19,803 bases of DNA from an uncultured Eggerthella sp. (lineage in GTDB: Bacteria; Actinomycetota; Coriobacteriia; Coriobacteriales; Eggerthellaceae), in assembly GCA_900542265.1 (NCBI GenBank), contig UQML01000034.1, positions 1 to 19,803 on the forward strand. The letters run 5' to 3'. Below, one piece after another: positions 14,595-19,803 of the stretch (the first letter of the stretch is position 1; every line of letters starts with the position of its first letter). A program made the translations under genes and the position numbers. Below the pieces are notes generated by a model. That model saw only the letters and a list, made by a program, of their open reading frames with translations. It had not been told where the DNA came from and searched no databases.

Positions 14595-14634
14595 ACGTCC
14601 TGATTTTAGCCATGATTGGCGATTTTAAGGACGT
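14595..14634 (+). repeat. Inverted repeat after the flavin reductase-like gene
   Basis: ACGTCCT at 14595-14601 and AGGACGT at 14628-14634 pair across 26 nt, with GATTTTA present as a direct repeat inside. There is no T-tract, so a terminator role is doubtful. Confidence 0.35.
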
Positions 14635-14657
14635 ATCTATACCAGGCTAAGCTCTTC

Positions 14658-14700
14658 TTGAAATCAAAAGATTCATGCGCGATAATGGGAACATGTGTTC
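14658..14700 (+). promoter_or_regulatory. SOS promoter: TTGAAA-17-GATAAT with LexA box on the start site
   Basis: TTGAAA at 14658-14663, a 17-bp spacer, GATAAT at 14681-14686: each box matches the consensus at 5 of 6 positions. GAACATGTGTTC at 14689-14700 is a GAAC-N4-GTTC LexA/DinR box (perfect dyad GAACA-TG-TGTTC) placed immediately downstream of the -10, covering +1 to about +8. LexA bound there would block transcription of the polymerase gene until DNA damage. The expected start of transcription is at or next to the A of the ATG at 14693. Confidence 0.82.
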
Positions 14701-16330
14701 GTATTATCGCTACATAGCAATAGATTTGAAGTCTTTTTACGCTTCAGTTGAATGTCAAGACAGGGGGCTTGATCCGCTTGCTACCAATTTGGTCGTGGCA
14801 GATGTTTCACGTTCTGAGAAAACTATTTGCTTGGCTGTATCGCCCTCACTTAAGGCATATGGGGTTGGTGGGAGAGCGCGCCTTTTTGAAGTAATTCAAA
14901 AAGTTCGTGAGGTAAACGAGAGACGTTCGTATCGTTTGCAAACGAGGGCTACATCGCCGGTAAATCCAGTTACGGTAAACTCCTTTTACAGACCCTGCTT
15001 ACCTTTTGAGAGAGACTGCACGGGCTATGATATTGATCATCATCGCATTACGCATAATGCTGCTTTCGCAGGGGTGTCGTTTTATGACAGTGAGGTTAAA
15101 GCTGATCCAACGCTCGCGCTCGACTACCTCATCGCCAAACCTCGTATGGCGCGCTATATTGAGGTGTCGGCTCAAATTTATGATGTGTACTTAACGTATT
15201 TTTCACCAGAGGATATTCACGTCTACTCGATTGATGAGGTGTTTATTGACATCTCAAAATATGCAAGTTTGTACGGACTTGATGCAGCTACGCTTGCGTC
15301 ACAGGTAATTACTGAGATTTACCAAAAGACGGGCATTACGGCAACAGCAGGTGTGGGCACCAATCTCTACCTTGCTAAAGTTGCTATGGATATTCTTGCA
15401 AAACATGAGAGACCTGATGCAAATGGCGTGCGTATGGCGCTTCTTGACGAACGTGCGTACAAAGAGCGACTGTGGGATCATGAGCCAATCACAGATTTTT
15501 GGCGTGTAGGCAGAGGGTATGCTAAAAGGCTTGAAGCACAGGGTCTTTTTACGATGGGTGATGTGGCGCGATGCTCTCTCGGTAAACCTGGTCAGAGGTT
15601 AAACGAAGAACTATTGTTTAAGTTGTTTGGTAAAAATGCAGAGCTTCTGATTGATCATGCTTGGGGGTATGAGCCAGTAACCATGCAAGAGATCAAAGCG
15701 TATAAGCCCTCTGTTAATTGCAAAGCATCAGGACAGGTATTGCAATGCCCTTACAGTGCGACCAATACGCGCACAGTAGTTTGGGAGATGGCGGATCAGC
15801 TTGCTCTTGATCTAATGGCAGAGGGCTTAGTCACTAATAAACTGACCTTGACTATTGGATATGATCGCACGAGCTTAGATGATCCTATGGCCTTAGCTGA
15901 ATTTTCGGGTGAAATGAAAGAAGACTATTATGGGCGCCTTGTACCTAAACATGCGCACGGAACTATTAATTTGAAACATTATTCGTCGCTTTCGCATGAT
16001 CTCACACAGGCGGCGGTGCACTTATTTGAAGATATTATTGATCCGAGTCTTTTGGTGAAACGAGTAACTATTTCAGCAGATCAGGTTATTAGTGAGTCCG
16101 AAGCTGAAGAACTTCAAAGTCATGCACAGCAATCTCTCTTTGATCTTTTTGACGATGGGGATACAAACAATCCAAACAACGAATCAGCACAAAAAGATAG
16201 ACAGCTTCAAAGTGCGCTTCTTGATGTACGTGAGAAGTTTGGTAAAAACGCAGTAGTGCATGCGGTGAGCCTCAAAGAAGAGGGTACTGCGCGTGAACGT
16301 AATGCTCAGATTGGGGGACATAGTGCATAA
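14693..16330 (+). CDS. Y-family (UmuC/DinB-like) translesion DNA polymerase
   Basis: 545-residue error-prone DNA polymerase that copies past DNA lesions. Catalytic carboxylates are Asp11 in IAIDLKSFYASVE and Asp181-Glu182 in YSIDEVFID. The fingers/palm segment SPSLKAYGVGGRARLFEV, the helix-hairpin-helix region near KRLEAQGLFTMGDVA, and a little-finger domain follow. QSLFDLF at about 480-486 fits the beta-clamp-binding motif. The C-terminus, REKFGKNAVV with ERNAQIGGH, marks the Firmicute/actinobacterial ImpB/MucB/SamB (UvrX-like) group. Compared with DinB (about 350 residues) it is long, with an insertion around residues 80-145. An in-frame ATG exists at 14675, but it lies between the promoter boxes, so 14693 is preferred, giving a leaderless message. 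It overlaps the YolD-like gene by 8 bp. Regulation by LexA is strongly suggested. Confidence 0.92.
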   Translation: MCSYYRYIAIDLKSFYASVECQDRGLDPLATNLVVADVSRSEKTICLAVSPSLKAYGVGGRARLFEVIQKVREVNERRSYRLQTRATSPVNPVTVNSFYRPCLPFERDCTGYDIDHHRITHNAAFAGVSFYDSEVKADPTLALDYLIAKPRMARYIEVSAQIYDVYLTYFSPEDIHVYSIDEVFIDISKYASLYGLDAATLASQVITEIYQKTGITATAGVGTNLYLAKVAMDILAKHERPDANGVRMALLDERAYKERLWDHEPITDFWRVGRGYAKRLEAQGLFTMGDVARCSLGKPGQRLNEELLFKLFGKNAELLIDHAWGYEPVTMQEIKAYKPSVNCKASGQVLQCPYSATNTRTVVWEMADQLALDLMAEGLVTNKLTLTIGYDRTSLDDPMALAEFSGEMKEDYYGRLVPKHAHGTINLKHYSSLSHDLTQAAVHLFEDIIDPSLLVKRVTISADQVISESEAEELQSHAQQSLFDLFDDGDTNNPNNESAQKDRQLQSALLDVREKFGKNAVVHAVSLKEEGTARERNAQIGGHSA

Positions 16331-16742
16331 GGATTATTCTGACATTATTGATTGCACGCGTCCTCAATCAAGGCACCCTGCCATGTCTTTACATGATCGA
16401 GCAGCGCAGTTTGCTCCTTTTGCGGCCCTTACGGGGCATGGAAGTGCGCTTGCTGAAGTAGCGCGCATTACTGAGAAAAGACAGGGGCAGAGTGATGCTG
16501 ACCTTATGGAACTTAATCAGTCGCTGGATTTATTACATGAGCATTTACGAGAGCGGCCTCTTATAAAAGTCCATTGTTTTGTTTGTGATGCGATTAAAGA
16601 AGGTGGTTCTTTCTACGAGCATGAAGGTAGACTGCGCGTTATTGATGAGGTGTATAAACGTCTTGAATTTGTCGATGGGACACGAATTCCACTGGCAGAC
16701 ATTGTGAAGCTTGAGATCAAGCAGTCCTTAAAAACGGGCTAG
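16323..16742 (+). CDS. YolD-like protein, partner of the Y-family polymerase
   Basis: 139-residue cytosolic protein starting HKDYSDIIDCTRP with the signature segment MSLHDRAAQFAPFAALTGHGSAL followed by a charged helix and a small beta domain (FYEHEGRLRVIDEVYKRLEF). This pattern is the YolD-like family regularly found just after UvrX/ImpB-type polymerases in Gram-positive bacteria. GTG 16323 is preceded by GGGGGA and overlaps the end of the polymerase gene (GTGCATAA), indicating translational coupling. In-frame starts at 16293 and 16302 are possible but would extend back into the polymerase gene. The role is not established; a UmuD-like accessory role has been suggested for the family. It should be coexpressed in the SOS response. 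Confidence 0.82.
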   Translation: MHKDYSDIIDCTRPQSRHPAMSLHDRAAQFAPFAALTGHGSALAEVARITEKRQGQSDADLMELNQSLDLLHEHLRERPLIKVHCFVCDAIKEGGSFYEHEGRLRVIDEVYKRLEFVDGTRIPLADIVKLEIKQSLKTG

Positions 16743-17266
16743 CTTCCATTGATTTCTTGTTCACTGTGTTCAGCTTTGAATTCTGTGAGTTTATCATTGA
16801 GGGTTTTAATGTTGCGCTTGTTGATAAGAGTGAATACGACACTCATAAAAGCAAGAATAATCAGATAGGTAACGGTAAAAGCAATCCAGGCTCCGACGTT
16901 GTCAGCAGGAAACCAACTAAACGCAGCACCGCAGAGTGCGAGTATTGCATAGAGACAGATACCAAAAAAAGATAAGCGCCAAACGTAGCCCATACGCTTA
17001 ATGAGAACGGGAGTAAAAAAGATCAGTTGTAAAACAGCGCAGATTAGCATGGCAGCGCCAATGCTTAAGCACATGATAATACCTGGCTTGGCAGCTTCAT
17101 CGGCAAAGGTTAGCCCAAAGATACAGCTAAAAAGAATAAGTAAGGTAAAGCCAATACAAAAATTGACTAAAAGATCCTTGAGTACCTTGCGAGGTGAAAC
17201 TTTTTCAGAATTAATGATTTTACTGGCTTGCTTATGGGTGGTATTCAGGATGGTTTTGCTAGTCAT
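16739..17266 (-). CDS. DUF3021 family membrane protein
   Basis: 175-residue inner-membrane protein with four hydrophobic helices (about 32-52, 60-85, 95-118 and 125-148) between a basic N-terminus and a charged C-terminal helix (NKRNIKTLNDKLTEFKAEHSEQE). The layout and short size fit DUF3021, which is usually encoded right after a LytTR regulator, as here (49-bp gap). AGGAG precedes the ATG. The stop codon shares the bases CTAG with the stop of the convergent YolD-like gene. Such proteins are thought to hold or inhibit the LytTR partner, often next to an ABC exporter; no exporter genes are in this window. Confidence 0.8.
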   Translation of the reverse strand: MTSKTILNTTHKQASKIINSEKVSPRKVLKDLLVNFCIGFTLLILFSCIFGLTFADEAAKPGIIMCLSIGAAMLICAVLQLIFFTPVLIKRMGYVWRLSFFGICLYAILALCGAAFSWFPADNVGAWIAFTVTYLIILAFMSVVFTLINKRNIKTLNDKLTEFKAEHSEQEINGS

Positions 17267-17315
17267 GATAAGCTCCTATAACCGTTGCGCTCTCTATCAA
17301 TTGCTAATCAGGAAA

Positions 17316-17753
17316 TTACACGCCAAGACGGCGTTTGAGCTCTTTGGCGTACATGCGTGAGACGATGACTTCTTCATTATTGTCAAGCCGGGCAAGCAGC
17401 CGTCCTCCTACGTAAGGACGGAGACTTTTGACGCGATATAAATTGATAAGGCAACTTTTGCCTGTGCGCACAAAACTTGTATTTGCTAAGTTGTTTTCAA
17501 GCTCGGAGATAGTGGAATTGGTCTCGAACACAGATTGGCGTGTATACGCAAAGGTGTGACGATCAACCGTTTCTATATAGAGAATGGTGCCGATGGGTAT
17601 GACAACGGTTTCGCCGTTATGTTTGCCGATAAGATGGTGATCATGCATCCGAATGCTTGCAATGAGTCCGGTAATTTGTTCGTCTACTGCAGCACAACGG
17701 ATGCGTATTTCAGTATCCTTTAGGGTTTTATCCGTTTCTATGATCAGATTCAC
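17316..17753 (-). CDS. LytTR-domain transcription regulator
   Basis: 145-residue cytosolic protein. The C-terminal half (about residues 45-140) is a LytTR DNA-binding domain: IPIGTILYIETVDRHTFAYT, then ISELENNLANTSFVRTGKSCLINLYRVKSLRP and GGRLLARLDNNEEVIVSRMYAKELKRRLG. The N-terminal 40 residues lack a response-regulator receiver domain, so it is a one-domain LytTR like those paired with DUF3021 proteins. The start is a GTG with only a weak AGAG upstream. Two GGTGTCT repeats sit directly before it. It precedes and is probably cotranscribed with the DUF3021 gene. Confidence 0.87.
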   Translation of the reverse strand: MNLIIETDKTLKDTEIRIRCAAVDEQITGLIASIRMHDHHLIGKHNGETVVIPIGTILYIETVDRHTFAYTRQSVFETNSTISELENNLANTSFVRTGKSCLINLYRVKSLRPYVGGRLLARLDNNEEVIVSRMYAKELKRRLGV

Positions 17754-17755
17754 AG

Positions 17756-17830
17756 GGTGTCTCTTTCATGTAGAGGTGTCTTTTCCGTAAAGGCTACGCA
17801 ATAACTTTGGTGAAACTGCTTTACCGGTAA
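17756..17830. promoter_or_regulatory. Repeats upstream of the LytTR gene
   Basis: GGTGTCT occurs at 17756-17762 and 17775-17781 with 12 bp between, a spacing like that of LytTR-type direct-repeat sites. Further upstream, CCGTAAAG (17785-17792) pairs with CTTTACCGG (17819-17827) with one bulge, and TTACCGGTAA (17821-17830) is a perfect palindrome. I see no confident -35/-10 pair in this 156-bp gap between the MATE and LytTR genes. Confidence 0.35.
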
Positions 17831-17892
17831 CTGAGCGAGTTTTTTGGTTGGTACGGTTCTAACGTAATGAAAACTTGTTTCTGCGAAAAGCG

Positions 17893-17915
17893 AATTGGTG
17901 TGAGTTGCACTAATT
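17893..17915 (-). terminator. Possible weak terminator hairpin of the MATE gene
   Basis: AATTGGTG (17893-17900) and CACTAATT (17908-17915) pair with one mismatch around a 7-nt loop, overlapping the MATE stop codon. On the minus strand it is followed by CGCTTTTCGC, only a short T-run, so termination would be weak at best and read-through into the LytTR gene is possible. Confidence 0.35.
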
Positions 17916-19298
17916 CATGTCGGAGATGCACTGATGCATTGTGCTCTGTACTTTCGCGTGGGATGAACGAAGGTAGCCGTAATATTTTCCGAGCTTAACA
18001 ATAAAGATTCCCGTAACAATTACTGATGCCAGTTCCGCTAAGCTAATTGCTGCCCAAAGACCAAACGCACCTAAGAGTAAGGGCAATATAAGTATTGCTC
18101 CAACCTCAAACACAAGCGTACGAAGAAATGAAATGGTAGCCGATATTGTACCGTTATTAAGTGAAGTAAAAAAAGAAGAACCAAAAATAGAGAAACCCAT
18201 GAGTAAGAATGCAAATGAATAAATCTTGAATCCTTCTGTGGTCAGATCAGCAAGATAGGGGTCATACCCAACAAACACCTGGGCGATTGGTTGGGCAAAT
18301 GCTTGTGCAAGAGCAAACATTGCTATGCCCGAAACACCAATGAATACAAGACCTTTTTTGAGAAGACAACGCATTTCTCTGGTGTTTTTTGCACCGAGCT
18401 GATAACTCATCAAGGGGGCAGAACCCATAGAATACCCCATAAACACGGCAGCAAAAATCATGACGACATACATGATTACTCCATATGCCGCGATTCCCTC
18501 TTCGCCAAAGTAGCGCATCATTTGTAGGTTATAGAGAGTGGCTACAAGAGATGCTGCAATGTTGGAAACCATTTCTGATGATCCGTTAATGCAGGCTCGT
18601 TTTAGTAGATGTGGTTCAAAGGTACAACGTCCTAACTGAAAATAACTCGTATTCTTATGCATAAAATATACAAGACCTGCACCGCCGCCAATTACTTGAC
18701 TAATATTTGTTGCAAGAGCAGCACCTTCTAGTCCCCAACCTATAGCGCCGACAAGGAGAGCATCAAGGAAAATATTAGAAAGACCAGCAGCGAGAATGAC
18801 AAAAAAGCCAATTTGAGGTTTGCCTGCAGTTACGAAAAAGCTCTGGAAAACATATTGAAGCACAAAGAAGGGCAAGGTTATCATTATCATTCGGCCGTAG
18901 ATAATGCTGTCATGAAGCATTTGTCCTTGAGCACCGAGAAGTGCTGCTAAAAACGGTGTGAGGAAGTAGCCACAAAGTGCAAGAATCACGCCAAGAATAG
19001 TTGCGGTGTATATCAAAAGTGAAAACGTGCGATTTGCCCGCTGTTGATCACCTTCGCCTCGCATTTTGCCAACGAGCGCCGATCCACCTGTGCCAATCAT
19101 GAATCCGATAGTAGCTAAGATTGTTGCGAGTGGCATGATGAAGTTGACGGCAGCCAGGGCTGTTTTACCTGCATAGTTTGATACGAAGAATCCATCGACA
19201 ATGCCATAAATTGAAGTAAATATCATCATGGCAATGGAAGGAAAAACGTATTTAAGAAGTTCAGGCCATGTAAAATGGCGGGACATATCAACAGACAT
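17910..19298 (-). CDS. MATE family multidrug/cation efflux transporter
   Basis: 462-residue inner-membrane protein with about 12 helices in two similar halves. Each half begins with a MATE-type pattern: LLKYVFPSIAMMIFTSIYGIVDGFFVSNYAG and later ACINGSSEMVSNIAASLVATLYN. Further family features are GTGGSALVGKMRGEGD, AGKPQIGFFVILAAGLSNIFLDALL and GSAPLMSYQLGAKN. The pattern is closest to the MepA-like branch. Members export drugs or dyes in exchange for Na+ or H+. The ATG follows AGAGGAG. A MarR-type regulator fragment lies 130 bp upstream on the same strand, so the pump is probably under MarR control and released by a ligand. The substrate is unknown. Confidence 0.9.
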   Translation of the reverse strand: MSVDMSRHFTWPELLKYVFPSIAMMIFTSIYGIVDGFFVSNYAGKTALAAVNFIMPLATILATIGFMIGTGGSALVGKMRGEGDQQRANRTFSLLIYTATILGVILALCGYFLTPFLAALLGAQGQMLHDSIIYGRMIMITLPFFVLQYVFQSFFVTAGKPQIGFFVILAAGLSNIFLDALLVGAIGWGLEGAALATNISQVIGGGAGLVYFMHKNTSYFQLGRCTFEPHLLKRACINGSSEMVSNIAASLVATLYNLQMMRYFGEEGIAAYGVIMYVVMIFAAVFMGYSMGSAPLMSYQLGAKNTREMRCLLKKGLVFIGVSGIAMFALAQAFAQPIAQVFVGYDPYLADLTTEGFKIYSFAFLLMGFSIFGSSFFTSLNNGTISATISFLRTLVFEVGAILILPLLLGAFGLWAAISLAELASVIVTGIFIVKLGKYYGYLRSSHAKVQSTMHQCISDMN

Positions 19299-19428
19299 GG
19301 TTTCTCCTCTACTTTGAGTTTTTTAGGGTTTAGTTAAAGGTTTTTGACATAGCTTGCGCTAGCCTACCTAGCATGGTGGGTTTTAAAGGGAATAAACGAG
19401 CGATGGAGTTATTAGGAAAGAAAGTTAC

Positions 19429-19757
19429 TTATTTATCGTCAAGTAGGCCCGATGCAATAAACGACTCTTTAAGTTGAGCAACGTAGCTTTCGAAAGCAGC
19501 AATAACGGTGCGACGGTGCTTTTCGTCATAGGTTGATAGGGCATGATGCTCGGCTTCAATGACAGGAGTGATATCTGCTTCAACTTGTTCACGACCTTGT
19601 TGGGTAAGCAGCAATCGACTTTCGCGTCCACTGAATGCTTCTTCTGATATAAATCCCTCCTCTCGTAGTTTTTTAACAGTGTAACTGACCGTCTGTTTGG
19701 GGATATAAGCACGATCACTTAATTGCTTTTGCGACAGGCCGTCGCATTCATAGAGTG
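19429..19757 (-). CDS. MarR-family transcription regulator, 5' end missing at contig end
   Basis: The C-terminal 109 codons of a MarR protein. From its first readable residues it shows the second half of the winged helix: DGLSQKQLSDRAYIPKQTVSYTV, then KKLREEGFI with the wing AFSGRESRLLLTQQGRE, and the C-terminal dimerisation helix VEADITPVIEAEHHALS. The N-terminal 30-40 residues are lost because genomic sequence stops at 19757, not because of a biological truncation. It lies 130 bp before the MATE pump on the same strand and likely regulates it, and perhaps itself. The gap between them carries GCTAG-containing short repeats near 19357-19372 but no clear operator. Confidence 0.85.
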
Positions 19758-19803
19758 CTGTCTCTTATACACATCTGACGCTGCCGACGAACTCTAGGGT
19801 GTA
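19758..19803. other. Nextera/Illumina adapter sequence (assembly artefact)
   Basis: 19758-19790 is the exact reverse complement of the 33-nt Nextera read-1 transposon adapter, starting with the 19-bp mosaic end (CTGTCTCTTATACACATCT) and continuing GACGCTGCCGACGA. It is followed by 8 bases, ACTCTAGG (19791-19798), where the i5 index belongs, and GTGTA (19799-19803), the first bases of the P5 sequence. This is library DNA, not genome. It also means the window ends at a contig end. Confidence 0.97.

Noticed and set aside
1..19757. tRNA, rRNA, CRISPR arrays, insertion sequences or phage genes
   Set aside because: Looked for across both strands; no cloverleaf, regular repeat-spacer pattern, transposase or integrase motif was found.
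19758..19776. Tn5 mosaic end as a transposon insertion
   Set aside because: It is followed directly by Nextera adapter, index and P5 sequence, so it comes from library preparation.

Overview
The window is about 19.8 kb of bacterial DNA, roughly 45-48% GC by eye, with densely packed genes in short operons. The best guess for the source is a low-GC member of the Coriobacteriia, family Eggerthellaceae. Three things point there: a CaiA/CaiB/CaiC-type CoA cluster, a LuxR regulator whose N-terminal half is a 12-helix MFS-like membrane domain (a hallmark of that family), and a TipAL-type MerR gene beside an ABC-F gene. This assignment is inferred from gene content, not from a marker gene. The right edge is not genomic: from 19758 on, the sequence is a Nextera/Illumina adapter with index and the first bases of P5, so the window ends at the end of an assembly contig.

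Layout. (1) 1-6865, minus strand: an operon reading MFS transporter > Aes-like esterase > caiA > caiB > caiC, with caiC cut off by the left edge. The three Cai proteins align along their length with the E. coli carnitine/crotonobetaine enzymes as I remember them. The transporter is MFS rather than CaiT, an esterase is inserted, and no CaiD, CaiE or ETF is visible. Every gap between its genes carries inverted repeats, and the 305-bp caiB-caiC gap holds three strong stem-loops. (2) 7171-8700, plus strand: the divergent membrane-anchored LuxR regulator, the likely sensor for that operon. (3) 8719-11458: an ABC-F ribosome-protection-type ATPase (minus) divergent from a TipAL-like MerR regulator (plus). 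The MerR promoter has the 19-bp spacer with a dyad typical of this family. The ABC-F leader has a tandem repeat and a hairpin that covers its ribosome binding site. (4) 11515-12971: an alpha/beta hydrolase divergent from an unrecognised 155-residue protein, with a palindrome between them.

(5) 13014-13790, minus: a small XRE-type repressor plus a four-helix membrane protein behind a fully consensus promoter overlapped by repeated ACATGTA-like sites. (6) 14040-14576, plus: a flavin-reductase-like protein. (7) 14693-16742, plus: a Y-family DNA polymerase and a YolD-like partner with overlapping ends. A LexA/SOS box sits on the predicted transcription start, and the geometry predicts a leaderless mRNA. 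(8) 16739-17753, minus: a LytTR regulator and a DUF3021 membrane protein. (9) 17910-19757, minus: a MarR fragment followed by a MATE efflux pump.

Functionally, the left third looks like uptake, activation and reduction of a carnitine-like or other unsaturated acid as an anaerobic electron sink. The rest is mainly stress and drug defence: ABC-F with TipAL, MATE with MarR, SOS polymerase, and LytTR and XRE membrane-protein pairs. No rRNA, tRNA, CRISPR array, transposase or phage gene was seen.
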